From NCBI GenBank assembly GCA_964627605.1, contig CAZVGZ010000004.1, positions 1-64,000 of the forward strand: a stretch of 64,000 nt of DNA. The letters run 5' to 3'. The position numbers and the translations under genes are program-made. This stretch comes from CAZVGZ01 sp964627605. GTDB taxonomy: Bacteria > Latescibacterota > MWCZ01 > CAZVGZ01. This document shows, piece by piece, positions 51,932 to 61,537 of the stretch (position 1 is its first letter; the number at the start of each line of letters is the position of its first letter). Under the pieces are notes generated by a model. That model was not told the origin of the DNA, ran no database searches, and worked only from the letters and a program-made list of their open reading frames with translations.

Positions 51932-52030
51932 TCTACTGCGGGCGTCTACGCCGACCGCCGCGATCAAACGAACGATAGGAGGCCCACAGGCCCGTCGCGT
52001 AGAGACACCCAGAAAAACACCCGAGGGGTG
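51916..52030. repeat. Dispersed repeat, copy B (downstream of trp module)
   Basis: The partner of the copy at 48568-48682, in the same orientation. It begins in the last five codons of the methyltransferase frame and ends exactly at the stop codon of the convergent glycosidase-like gene. Confidence 0.7.
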
Positions 52031-52032
52031 TT
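52013..52032 (-). terminator. Intrinsic terminator of the minus-strand glycosidase-like gene
   Basis: Minus-strand reading: AACACCC-CTC-GGGTGTT followed by TTT. The seven-base stem is perfect and overlaps the TAA of the glycosidase-like gene. It forms the right end of repeat copy B. Confidence 0.55.
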
Positions 52033-54847
52033 ACCAGATGCGGACGGGTTCGTCTCGGAGGGTGACAGAGATGTTGCCTAAGAGGTGTTCGTGGGTTACT
52101 TCCACGACGGGTTTGCCGTCTGCTATGTGGCACAGGATCCAGGGGATTTCGCCGTTTTGCCAGTCGGCGAACATGGGCAACGGGATTTTTGTGGGCCACC
52201 TGAGCGGGGCGATGGAGAGGGTTTCGGTGACCCTGTCCATTATCAGCCTTCCTAGTGCCCACACGAGGCCGAAGGAAGCCATGCCGCGTGGGTAGCGTTC
52301 GAGTCCACAGGTGTCATCGGAGACGTTGTAGTAGTCGGTCCAGCACCCGCCCTCGCGCCATATCTGCATTAGGGTGGCTTCGGGGTGCTCCTCACCTTCG
52401 TATGAGACGTATTCGCGCTGCTGATTAATTCGCCGCTGCGCCTTCCAGTATTGTTCAACGTTGAAGAGCATGTCGAGCCCAAGATATGCTGCGACCGAGT
52501 CTCGGATCATGTTTTGTGAGAACCAGATATGGCCGGTGTGGCTGGTCAAGGTGTGACCGGCGTGGGACACGCACTGTTCGGCGGAGGTGACGACATCAAG
52601 CCTGATCCGGTCGGTGAGATCGTGGGGCAGTTGGATGCCGGAGCGAAGTGGATAGATCAAGCCCATGGTCGTCAGGGTCGAGTAGCCGCCCCAACCCTTG
52701 ATGGGTAAGCCAGCGATAAGATCAGAACCTGTGCGGGCGTCTATCTGATTTTCGTTGATCTCTTGTTGGAGACAGACAGCGAAATGATCGCTGAGCCAGG
52801 CCCTGTTTTCGAGTGTTTCTGTGACCAAAGAGACGTGCTCCAAACAGCGGTCTGCGAAATCTTCGGCGCCGACGAACTGGGACATCTGTTGGGCAACCAG
52901 GCTGCTGGCGAGCGTTTTCATGGCGAGATAGGTCTGTTTGCGGGCTCCGATTGTTGCGTAGGACGCTGGCTCGTAGGTGTTATAGTGGCCGTCGATTGCG
53001 AAGCCGTCACCGTCGGCGTCGCACGACCAGATAAATTCCAGCAGTTGAGCAGCCACGGGCCACTGCCTGCGAACAAGGTCGCCGTCGCCGGTCGTGCGCC
53101 AGTAGTGGTGCAGCAGCAAGATGAAGTTGGCGTTCTCTTCAATGGGCATTTCCGAGCCGAGGACAACACCGTTTGCCCACCTGTCTGGCCCGCAGTCGTG
53201 GGCCAATACATCTGGTCTGCGCATAAATCTTGGCCACGACTCAATCTGCATTCTCAGGAGCTCAGGCCAGTACTGGTAGTAGAACGGCGCGTCGTTATGG
53301 CAGACATCGGCGGCGGAGTGGGTCTTGCGGACTCCCTCCCAAACCGAGAACCAGTCCGGGCCGGTGGTGCTGATACACCACCATGTATTGTTGAGCCAGG
53401 TCTGAAAAGCCATTGTTGTCAGCTCGGTATATGATTGGCTGACGTCCACCTCTTCAATTGTGGATTCAAACTGCTCAGTCAGCGTGATTATCTGGTTTCG
53501 GCTCTCTTTGGCGTACCTGACTACATCGTGGAGGGAATCGAAATCCTGGTGGTAGCGAAACGAATGATCTTCGCCGAGAACATTCAGAATGGGCCCGTCT
53601 ACCCAAGCCGCAGCGATCCAGGTGCGTGTGAGCGACTCGCCTGGATTGAGATTGACGTTCCAGGTGATCCCCGAGTAGCGTGGCCAAGAGTTTACGCCCA
53701 GCCGCTGCCTGCCGTCCTCCATTCTGCTAGACGCAGTGGGCGCGCCTTCGGACTGGTCGCCGAAGCGCCACTCGTCATTGGGGATAAACCGGTCCAACGA
53801 CACAGCCACATCATCATCGGCGTCGGTAGCCCACGCCCATGTCCCAGTTTGGGACTGCGGAACAGAGCGGATAACGCCTCCGGCTTTCTCAACGCTGTCG
53901 TATTCAAATCCTGCAACCCCACCCATCTCGACAGGGCGCACGCAGTCGTCCATCCGTTGTGATTGCCCGACGAGTAGTTCAACCTCTACAGGTGTCTCTG
54001 ACGTGGATCGTATGGTCACGTCTAGGTACATAAATGGTGCTGTGGAAAGCTTCTTCTCCAGCGGGCAGAACGGAGCGCGGAATGAGAAATCGACCTCAAA
54101 AGGCCAGACGCGCGGTTTGGCTGTATAGGTGATGCTGGTTGGGGTGACGACCTGTCCGATTTCGCTAAAGACCGGATATCTCCCTGAAAACGGCAGTATT
54201 CGCACTCGCCCGTTGTAACGCGTGCCCAGAATCATCCCACGGTACTCACCATAGTAGCTGCCCAGAGGCGAGTGGTGCCATATACCGTCCTGGGGTCTGG
54301 GGTTGATGATCATCCGCGATCCCAACTTGCCCAAGCTGGTCTCGTATAGGTTGTGGAGCACTTTGCTCGCGGTGCTTGGCTGCGGTGGGACAGGTAGGGG
54401 CTGCTCGCCGCACGGAACCTCAATCACTGCGGTCTCAGATTCGAGCCTCAAACTGTTTAGAATCGCGTAGTCTCTATTCGCACGAAACCGTACCTCCAAC
54501 CTTCCACCCTCGACTGTCGCTGGAAGTGCTCGCGTGTAGAGAGTCTTGACCCCGGCTTCGCCGACGACATCCAGATCACGAATGAGCCAATCGCCGCCGA
54601 TGGCCACATCAAACGACTGCTTACCGGGAACAGGGTGGTGGAACTCCGCACACGCGATGACCACCCTCCACTCCGATCCTGGCAAGCCGCTGAAGCGATA
54701 GACAAAGTCTTTGCCGAGGAGCTGACTTCGATGAGTTTCGCGGACGCTACCAGCGTCTGCTAAATCCGCTGTGTGGGCGTGGACATGCCCAACAAGCCCA
54801 ACCCATACAGAGGGTACCCCAACATCTAGGAGTGTCGTCGGTGGCAT
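52031..54847 (-). CDS. Malectin-like plus (alpha/alpha)6 six-hairpin glycosidase-like protein
   Basis: About 938 residues. An N-terminal malectin-like carbohydrate-binding domain spans about residues 5-135 ('FVYRFSGLPGSEWRVVIACAEF'). A beta-sandwich follows, and residues about 450-940 form a helical toroid with Trp-rich acidic loops ('ISTTGPDWFSVWEGVRK', 'SCDADGDGFAIDGHYNTYEP', 'IKGWGGYSTLTTMGL'). This plan resembles GH52/GH116-like and DUF4965 families; I cannot assign one. No signal peptide is seen. ATG 54847 follows GGAGG and lies two bases after the upstream gene's stop. The substrate is unknown. Confidence 0.68.
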   Translation of the reverse strand: MPPTTLLDVGVPSVWVGLVGHVHAHTADLADAGSVRETHRSQLLGKDFVYRFSGLPGSEWRVVIACAEFHHPVPGKQSFDVAIGGDWLIRDLDVVGEAGVKTLYTRALPATVEGGRLEVRFRANRDYAILNSLRLESETAVIEVPCGEQPLPVPPQPSTASKVLHNLYETSLGKLGSRMIINPRPQDGIWHHSPLGSYYGEYRGMILGTRYNGRVRILPFSGRYPVFSEIGQVVTPTSITYTAKPRVWPFEVDFSFRAPFCPLEKKLSTAPFMYLDVTIRSTSETPVEVELLVGQSQRMDDCVRPVEMGGVAGFEYDSVEKAGGVIRSVPQSQTGTWAWATDADDDVAVSLDRFIPNDEWRFGDQSEGAPTASSRMEDGRQRLGVNSWPRYSGITWNVNLNPGESLTRTWIAAAWVDGPILNVLGEDHSFRYHQDFDSLHDVVRYAKESRNQIITLTEQFESTIEEVDVSQSYTELTTMAFQTWLNNTWWCISTTGPDWFSVWEGVRKTHSAADVCHNDAPFYYQYWPELLRMQIESWPRFMRRPDVLAHDCGPDRWANGVVLGSEMPIEENANFILLLHHYWRTTGDGDLVRRQWPVAAQLLEFIWSCDADGDGFAIDGHYNTYEPASYATIGARKQTYLAMKTLASSLVAQQMSQFVGAEDFADRCLEHVSLVTETLENRAWLSDHFAVCLQQEINENQIDARTGSDLIAGLPIKGWGGYSTLTTMGLIYPLRSGIQLPHDLTDRIRLDVVTSAEQCVSHAGHTLTSHTGHIWFSQNMIRDSVAAYLGLDMLFNVEQYWKAQRRINQQREYVSYEGEEHPEATLMQIWREGGCWTDYYNVSDDTCGLERYPRGMASFGLVWALGRLIMDRVTETLSIAPLRWPTKIPLPMFADWQNGEIPWILCHIADGKPVVEVTHEHLLGNISVTLRDEPVRIW

Positions 54848-54849
54848 AT

Positions 54850-56133
54850 CTACTGCCTCCATCCGTGACGTTTGGTGCCGTCGCGGTAGGTTAGCCAGTC
54901 TCGCCCACGAACTTTTCTCGGCAGCCGCACCGCCACCACTTCACCAGCCTGGGTGCCGACGATCGCTGTCAATCGGCCATCTCGGTCAAGATCGCCCACC
55001 ACCGGCGATGTCGGTTGCTCACCCACCTCGATGTCAACGACCTTCGCCCCAGCCTCCTCATGCACTCTGAGTCGAGTACCAACACCAACTATCACCCTAA
55101 GCCCCTTCTTGCGACGAATAATGGCTGGACCTGACTCTCTCATCTGGTACCACACTGACCGAGGTTTCGATGACCATTCGGCTAAAGTCGGTCGCTCCAG
55201 GGTGTCTCGTTCGACATCGTGGGTGATGTGCCAGATGATGTTGGTTTCGCCTCCTGGGTTGACCACTACCGCCGATTCTGTGGCGATAAGCATCCTACCG
55301 TCGAGACTGCGCGAGATTACCGGAAACAGAGCCGGGGCGTTCGTCTCCTCAACCCACAGAACATCACCCTGGGGCGATATCCCAAAAACCCGCCCGTCTT
55401 CTGAACCAGCGACTATTATCCCGTAGCTTTCCGAAACTGCGCAGACCGGTCCCAACCCTCCTTCAGGGCGCAGATGCCACATCTGCTCGCCATCGGGGGC
55501 GACGCTATATAGACAACCGTCGCTACCAACCGCCAGAATGTGCGTAATATTCAGCTTATCGAAACTGGCTAGTGTCGGTGACAGATCAACCGATGCCCCT
55601 TCAGGGAGGTATCGATTTAGGGTGGTGGACCAGATCGGTGTTCCGTCAGCCCTGATGACTCTCAGCGTCCCGTCGAAGCCGCATGAAAATACGATCTCAG
55701 GCTTGCCGTCGCCGTCGATGTCCGCCACCGCAGGCGGAGCGTTCGATAGGCGCGCTCCGGCGTCATAGATCCAACGCGGTTCACCGTCGCCACCCAATGC
55801 GTACAGGCAGTGATCCCAGTTTGGGGCGAGAATCGTAGGGCCAAGCCCCGGTAGCTCTACGATCGCTGGGGATGCTGTAAACCTGTTATTGGCCTCAAAC
55901 TCCCATAGAGGTCGCCCTTTTTCGCTCAGAGCGAAGAGAAACCCATCCTGGCTTGAGGCGATGACCTCCTGGTGGCCATCGCTATTAACGTCAGCGATGG
56001 CAGGGGTTGCCGAGATAGCGGCGTCGGTGGAGAAACGCCACCTGACATAGGCATTTGTAAGTTCTCTAGGCGGCATCCGGCCTCGTCGAGAGATTTCGTG
56101 GACAGTTGGGTTCGCGGCTCCAAACATTACCAT
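54850..56133 (-). CDS. PQQ-like / FG-GAP beta-propeller protein
   Basis: About 427 residues with repeated 'G.lya....G...W.......~~~sP~iaDidgDG..Evvf' blades ('PAIADVNSDGHQEVIASS', 'PAVADIDGDGKPEIVFSC', 'PVVGDLDRDGRLTAIVGT'). The W-x-blade spacing is that of BamB/PQQ-like propellers, with calcium-type loops. No signal peptide is present, so a cytosolic location is likely. It precedes the glycosidase-like gene by two bases and shares its transcript. It may bind a carbohydrate or act as a sensor or scaffold; no catalytic residue is evident. Confidence 0.75.
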   Translation of the reverse strand: MVMFGAANPTVHEISRRGRMPPRELTNAYVRWRFSTDAAISATPAIADVNSDGHQEVIASSQDGFLFALSEKGRPLWEFEANNRFTASPAIVELPGLGPTILAPNWDHCLYALGGDGEPRWIYDAGARLSNAPPAVADIDGDGKPEIVFSCGFDGTLRVIRADGTPIWSTTLNRYLPEGASVDLSPTLASFDKLNITHILAVGSDGCLYSVAPDGEQMWHLRPEGGLGPVCAVSESYGIIVAGSEDGRVFGISPQGDVLWVEETNAPALFPVISRSLDGRMLIATESAVVVNPGGETNIIWHITHDVERDTLERPTLAEWSSKPRSVWYQMRESGPAIIRRKKGLRVIVGVGTRLRVHEEAGAKVVDIEVGEQPTSPVVGDLDRDGRLTAIVGTQAGEVVAVRLPRKVRGRDWLTYRDGTKRHGWRQ

Positions 56134-56258
56134 CGCTCTCAGCAAAATACAAGCGAGGACTTAAGGTTGCCCTGCCCACAACACCACCCTATCGTTGTAA
56201 TCAACAGAGTTTGATGTCCCAAATAGAAAGCACACGCAGAGCTTGAAGGAGCGCGACA

Positions 56259-56654
56259 GTGGAACATTTGACAATGGAACATTTCATGCACCTCGACAAC
56301 GCGGAGCCCACCATCCCAGGCGGAACGCACAAAGGATGCATTTTGAAACACCTGATCGGAAACGAAAGTCCTGTGGGGGTCGAAGGCGGAATGAGGGTGG
56401 CATACTTTGAATACGAACCCACCGGCAGCACAGAACCGCACCGCCACGATCAAGAGGAACAGGCCTACTTTCTTCTGGAGGGGTTGATGACCGTCACCGT
56501 GGATGGCTCCGAGTATGACCTCACACCAGGGGGGATAGTCCATATCCCGCTGAACGCCGAACACTCCTACGCCCCGGTTGGAGAAGGCTGCAAGTTTTTG
56601 ATAATCTGCGCGCCGGTGGCATTCCTAGAGGGATACCAAAACCAGTCCGATTGA
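56259..56654 (+). CDS. Single-domain cupin
   Basis: 131 residues with the two cupin motifs: 'EPHRHDQEEQAYFLLEG' (His-His-Glu) and 'GGIVHIPLNAEHSY' (last His). The metal site looks complete. Single cupins of this sort are isomerases, dioxygenases or binding proteins; none can be chosen. GTG 56259 is preferred because AAGGAG lies seven bases upstream; ATG codons exist at 56274 and 56286. It faces away from the PQQ operon, with about 120 bases between. Confidence 0.82.
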   Translation: MEHLTMEHFMHLDNAEPTIPGGTHKGCILKHLIGNESPVGVEGGMRVAYFEYEPTGSTEPHRHDQEEQAYFLLEGLMTVTVDGSEYDLTPGGIVHIPLNAEHSYAPVGEGCKFLIICAPVAFLEGYQNQSD

Positions 56655-56749
56655 TGGGTTAAATCAGACACGCCGAGGTTGCTGTCTCGGACACTGGAAT
56701 GATCTCATCTTGCGTAGTATCACCGTTGTCTCGCTTGGGAAATTAAAAA

Positions 56750-58693
56750 ATGGTAAGAACTCCGTCGCCAGAGCAGACCGTCGCCGATCTGGACCTCTCG
56801 AACCTTCCCGTAGGTGAGATTTTGCGGCCGCTGGACCCGATAAAAGATGTCGAACGCAGTCTGTCTGAAACTTGGGAGACACCTCTTTCGCCGTGGGGCG
56901 GATTCAAAGTCCCTTCGGCGTTGTCGGTTGAACTGGATGACGGGCGGAAAGTTTTGGCGTTCGGCGAATCCGATAAAACGAAGGGTCTGGACCGGGCGAT
57001 CCTGGCGCGTTCAGAGCACATGAGAGACTGCCACATCGCAGCCGTCGTACGGTTTGTGGACAGTGAGTCGTCACCCAACGAAGATCGGGCAGATCTAAAA
57101 CACGCGCTCGCCGGTCCGGTATTCAGAGTTCAAACATCGCGCTGGTACTATCAGTTCGCAATTGAGGGACGTGAGCGCGCAGTCCTGATTCGCAGAAAGG
57201 ACGATGAGTGGGCAGTGCTTGTGGGGATGGATGTGCAGACTCCAGATGGCTATGTCACTTTGGAGGTCGAGACGCGGGGCGACGGTATTTTCTGTCGCAT
57301 CGCAGAGCTTGATGTCGATTTCCACTACACCGACACCACCTTCAAAGCGGGGAAGGCAGGTTTCAGGTCGGTAGGGCGCTCACTTCTTTCTTCGCTGCAC
57401 ATCTCGCAGACTCAGTCTCAGATGAGTGCCGATCAGAAACGTTCAACCAGCCTATACACTGGAGATATTCCCAGAGCGCCGGTGCTGGTCAAAACCATCG
57501 ACTTAGTAGAGATGGGCGGAGCGCCAAAATTCGCTGATTTCTACGAACCAGACCGGTACGACATCCTGGTACAGACCGACACGGAATTGCGGGCCGAAAC
57601 TTCCGATGGACAGCGGCTATGGGAGATCCCCTTAGTCATCAGACGTCCAGTGTTCTCCAGAGATCATGTCGAGAGTGGTGGACGGCTGCTGTACGGGTTC
57701 ACCGGCAAAAGGCATGAACGGCACGAGCCGGACATCGCCGGACGGTTGCAGGAGTACACCATCGACGATGAGATGGTCGTCATCTCCTGCAAAACAGGGG
57801 AGATAGTCTCAAGACAGCCGCTTCCCGACGCCGTTGAGTCGCAGCGTTATTTCGATTTTGCGCCGACAACCGGATCATTTAACACTAACGAAGCCAAGGA
57901 CATCGTGCTTAGAGAGTGGGTTGACAATCTAGGCGGCGGCGGATCGAGGCTGTGGGCCCTGGATGGAGAACTGAACCTGTTGTGGGAGCAAGAGCAGAAA
58001 GGCGCACACTACGGACATCACTGGGCGCTAACGATGTTCGATGTGGATGGCGACGGCTGGGATGATCTTCTGGCAGGGGGCGTCCTCTACGACCGGCACG
58101 GCAACGTGCGCTGGACACATGACCGACACGAAGAGGTCAGCGCGATCTATGGGGCATCACACTACGACGCTGTCGCTTTGGGCGATCTAGCTGACGACTC
58201 TGAGATAAACCCAACCTGTTTTCTGCTGGCTGGCAGCGCTGGTGTATATGTGGTCGACGGTCTGACCGGTGAAACCAACGCAGTCCATCGTGTTGGCCAC
58301 GCACAGGGTCGTCAGATTGCAGCGGTTCGCACCGACCTCAACGGTGATCAGGTCATTGTGGCGACCAGATGGGGAAACATGGGGATTATCACCCTTTTTT
58401 CTGGCCGCGGTGATAGACTCTGGACAATGCAGCCGGATTCAATCGGACAAGGTGCGGTGCCAGTAACCTGGGGCGACTGGCCGACACAGCTTATATGGAC
58501 CAACACCTCCAAAACCGTTCAGGCGTTTTACGATGGTCACGGGCAACTCTTGCGGCGGTTGCCGGAGCTGAGCGAACTGTGGGGCGACGAGATGCGCCTT
58601 GGTTGCGGTGTGATACGGATGGGCAGCGCCGACACGGACTACACATCGATCGCACGCAATGGAAAATTGTACGTATTTGGCCCCGAGGAGTAG
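56750..58693 (+). CDS. LamG/DUF1080-like domain plus FG-GAP propeller protein
   Basis: 647 residues without a signal peptide. Residues about 30-225 look like a concanavalin-fold domain ('WYYQFAIEGRERAVLIRRKDD', 'VTLEVETRGDGIFCRI'), as in 3-keto-disaccharide hydrolases. Residues about 245-645 are a propeller with 'MFDVDGDGWDDLLAGG' and 'VGDLADDSEINPTC' loops, similar to rhamnogalacturonan lyase-type blades. Both parts suggest carbohydrate recognition. It lies between the cupin and the DUF4838 gene, all in one direction. Confidence 0.68.
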   Translation: MVRTPSPEQTVADLDLSNLPVGEILRPLDPIKDVERSLSETWETPLSPWGGFKVPSALSVELDDGRKVLAFGESDKTKGLDRAILARSEHMRDCHIAAVVRFVDSESSPNEDRADLKHALAGPVFRVQTSRWYYQFAIEGRERAVLIRRKDDEWAVLVGMDVQTPDGYVTLEVETRGDGIFCRIAELDVDFHYTDTTFKAGKAGFRSVGRSLLSSLHISQTQSQMSADQKRSTSLYTGDIPRAPVLVKTIDLVEMGGAPKFADFYEPDRYDILVQTDTELRAETSDGQRLWEIPLVIRRPVFSRDHVESGGRLLYGFTGKRHERHEPDIAGRLQEYTIDDEMVVISCKTGEIVSRQPLPDAVESQRYFDFAPTTGSFNTNEAKDIVLREWVDNLGGGGSRLWALDGELNLLWEQEQKGAHYGHHWALTMFDVDGDGWDDLLAGGVLYDRHGNVRWTHDRHEEVSAIYGASHYDAVALGDLADDSEINPTCFLLAGSAGVYVVDGLTGETNAVHRVGHAQGRQIAAVRTDLNGDQVIVATRWGNMGIITLFSGRGDRLWTMQPDSIGQGAVPVTWGDWPTQLIWTNTSKTVQAFYDGHGQLLRRLPELSELWGDEMRLGCGVIRMGSADTDYTSIARNGKLYVFGPEE

Positions 58694-58859
58694 CTGGCCA
58701 GCGACAGAGATCGAGGCGAGTAAGCGCCTGTCAAATAATGCGAGTCTAGTCCCATCGGTGGTGCCGAGACAGTACGCGCGCACCATCGGACATGGCCCAA
58801 ATAGCTGATATAACCAGGCGCAGAAACTCTCTCGATGCCAGCTTTGATACATAAGTAGC

Positions 58860-59096
58860 CGCTCAGATGTCGTTCGTACAGAAGACTTACACCGCAACAG
58901 AGCTGGACCCCAACAGATTTACCAGAGGCTGATAAAGGTATACGAGCTACTTAGAGATGAAGGCGTGGAGTTTGTCGTGGGGAGCGATCTGCATCACATA
59001 TCTGATCCGACGCACACACCATTCGCCGTATGCGACAGGCTCGGTAACGGTGCCACGGACATAAAGTTCATCAGACATTTTCTTGATGGCGCTTAG
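58860..59096 (+). pseudogene. Possible PHP-domain C-terminal remnant
   Basis: 79 codons lacking any start codon read 'QIYQRLIKVYELLRDEGVEF', then 'VVGSDLHHISDPTHTPFA', to TAG 59094-59096. The GSD-x-H stretch resembles the last metal motif of PHP or histidinol-phosphatase proteins. A stop at 58857 closes the frame upstream. The match is short, so the assignment is tentative. Confidence 0.33.
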
Positions 59097-59162
59097 AGCT
59101 GGCGGAACGCCGTCAGAGCGCGATGACACAGTTACTCCCGGTCTATCAGTAGAAAGAATCAG

Positions 59163-61463
59163 ATGGAACAGCTTTCAATTGTGCAAGATTGGCGTGCCAG
59201 CGCTGTGATCGTGGTGCCAACCGATGCTTCGACGGAGGTATCAGAGACTGCGCACGATCTCTCGGACATCATCGCCACGATGTCAGGCGCGGCCCTACCG
59301 GTCGTTTCGAGACCCGGTGACGGTCCCGCTCTGGTACTCGGTTTACAAGACCAAGATCGTTCGCTTCCGCCACTTGCGTACCACGTTTGGCGAGATGACA
59401 CGGCGTTGTATTTCTCAGGCGGCTCCGATCAGGGAGTTATAAACGGTGTCTATGCGTTTTTGGAGGTGGAGCTTGGCTGTCGCTGGTACGTCCCAGGCCC
59501 CTTGGGAGAACACATCCCGAAGCGTGAAACCGTCGCCGTCGGGTCCCTTAATATGCAGAAGACTCCCGATTTTGAGAGCATCACCGGGTTCGGAAGGGAT
59601 AGCGACACTGAGTTGGGCGATCTCTGGGCGCGTCGCAACCGTCTTGACGGTTTTCCGATGCATTTCCACTCCCACAACTGGCACAACATTGTTCCACCTG
59701 ACATGATTGATGAGAACCCAGAGCTTTTTGGCCTCCTTGGTGCCAAACGGACCACCATCCAGCTTTGCACCACAAATCCTGAAGTGGTGGACTTTGCTGC
59801 CGATGCTGCGCGGCGCTATTTCGACAAAAACCCTGACGCCCCTAGCTTTTCCCTCAGCCCGAACGACAACATGAGTTTCTGTCAGTGCGAGAACTGCCGC
59901 GCCCTCGATGCGCAGATTGGTATCGACCCGCTGGTTCCAGGCAGCTCAATAACAGACCGGCTCGTCCACTTCTTCAACAAAGTCGCCGTCGAGGTGGAGA
60001 AGACGCATCCCCACCGCCGGTTGGCTTTCTACGCATATCTGAACCACACCGAACCGCCTCAAACGGTCACTCCCCACCCGCTTCTGCTGCCGGTCCTGGT
60101 CCATACTCCGTGGGACTACTGCATGCACCATCCCATTGATGACCCCGTCTGCGAGCGCAACAGACGTTTTGCCGAAGCGGTTGTGGGATGGCACCAATTC
60201 AGCCCACAACTGTATCTGTACGACTACTGGGCACACTACTACCTTTGCGGGCACCACGGTGTGGTTCACAACATCAAACGTGATCTGCCCTGGCTACACC
60301 GCAACGGCGTCGTCGGGTTCTATGGCGAGATGCATCCTCAGCGATGGACTCAGCCGCTAAATTTCTACGTGCCCACAAAGCTGGGGTGGGACGTAGACGC
60401 CGACGTGGACACCATTGTCCAAGAGTTCTACACCCACATGTTCGGCCCCGCCGCACCTCAAGTGACCGAGTTTGGCCAGATGTTCGAGGACGTCATGTCC
60501 CAGGTGCCCAAGGACGCTGAGCATGACTACGAACGCGCATTCGTCCACGGTATGACCCTCGAGTTTTTCGCCAAGGCTGGCTCGTTGTTGGTTGGTGCTG
60601 ATGACATAATCCAAAAAACGTCAAAGGAAAACGGCGAATCGGACGCGATCCAAAGGCGGATAGAGCGCTATCGAATCGGACTGCGCTTGACAGAGCAGCT
60701 AGCGTTGGAGAAGCAGAACCGTTTTGCCGGGCGGATGATCGAAGTGATTGATCACTTAGAAGCACTGACAAGCCTTTTGGATGAGATCGCCGCCAAACCG
60801 GAACTGGACGGAATGATCTCGCTCTTCTTGGCGCAGCAGATGACGAAATCGGAGCTTGACCATCTTCCGTCTTACCGGGAGGTGTGGGAGCAGGCGATCC
60901 CGTCAGAAGATGGGCGAACCGAGCTGACTCGAAAGCTGGATGAAGGGCGAACCGCCCATGTGGCGCAAGCGCTTGGATACTGGACTGACTGGCATATAGT
61001 GGGGCTGTGGACCAACCCTGGTGGTGACCCGATGGACACGCACTATCCTCCAGAGGACGGGATCGACCTCGACGCAACATACGAGGGTAGGAGCGGCCAG
61101 ATCCGGTGGCAGCAACACAAGTGCGACAGCGGCTACGGGATCGTAGACATTCGCAAACACTTCTTTCCAGAGGAATCGGAGTACACGGTGGCCTACGCGT
61201 ACACCTCCGTTGTGTCTAACTGTGACAGCGACGTGAGGATGGATGTGACCTGCGACGACGACATAGTCGTGTGGGTAAACAATGAGATGGAATTTGCCGG
61301 AGGCGCAGTCACCGGCAAATTCGACATTCATTTCGATGTGCGTTTGAACTCCGGTACGAACACGGTTCTCGCCAAAATCCTTAACAGGTCCCACGCTTTT
61401 GATTTTTCGGTGCGGCTAGTCGACAATATCGGTCAACCACACTGCGCGATCGTTTGGACTTAG
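59163..61463 (+). CDS. DUF4838 / GH67-like alpha-glucuronidase-related protein
   Basis: 766 residues. An N-terminal GH67/GH20b-like domain (about 1-110; 'VVPTDASTEVSETAHDLSDII', 'GVINGVYAFLEVELGCRWYVPG') precedes a TIM-barrel region of DUF4838 type (about 170-500): 'PSFSLSPNDNMSFCQCENC', 'LAFYAYLNHTEPP', 'YLYDYWAHYYLCGHHG'. A C-terminal beta-domain ends the chain. Such proteins occur in polysaccharide-utilisation clusters with uncertain activity. No signal peptide is visible. The downstream sulfatase gene is about 75 bases away and likely cotranscribed. Confidence 0.82.
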   Translation: MEQLSIVQDWRASAVIVVPTDASTEVSETAHDLSDIIATMSGAALPVVSRPGDGPALVLGLQDQDRSLPPLAYHVWRDDTALYFSGGSDQGVINGVYAFLEVELGCRWYVPGPLGEHIPKRETVAVGSLNMQKTPDFESITGFGRDSDTELGDLWARRNRLDGFPMHFHSHNWHNIVPPDMIDENPELFGLLGAKRTTIQLCTTNPEVVDFAADAARRYFDKNPDAPSFSLSPNDNMSFCQCENCRALDAQIGIDPLVPGSSITDRLVHFFNKVAVEVEKTHPHRRLAFYAYLNHTEPPQTVTPHPLLLPVLVHTPWDYCMHHPIDDPVCERNRRFAEAVVGWHQFSPQLYLYDYWAHYYLCGHHGVVHNIKRDLPWLHRNGVVGFYGEMHPQRWTQPLNFYVPTKLGWDVDADVDTIVQEFYTHMFGPAAPQVTEFGQMFEDVMSQVPKDAEHDYERAFVHGMTLEFFAKAGSLLVGADDIIQKTSKENGESDAIQRRIERYRIGLRLTEQLALEKQNRFAGRMIEVIDHLEALTSLLDEIAAKPELDGMISLFLAQQMTKSELDHLPSYREVWEQAIPSEDGRTELTRKLDEGRTAHVAQALGYWTDWHIVGLWTNPGGDPMDTHYPPEDGIDLDATYEGRSGQIRWQQHKCDSGYGIVDIRKHFFPEESEYTVAYAYTSVVSNCDSDVRMDVTCDDDIVVWVNNEMEFAGGAVTGKFDIHFDVRLNSGTNTVLAKILNRSHAFDFSVRLVDNIGQPHCAIVWT

Positions 61464-61537
61464 TGGTGACGGCTGCAAATAGGGCAACGACAAACCGTTT
61501 GCGCTTTGCACAGAACTACAACCGGTGAGGAGAATTC

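Noticed and set aside
52763..53434. 223-codon plus-strand frame inside the glycosidase-like gene
   Set aside because: It overlaps a much longer frame with clear domain structure and has no start context.
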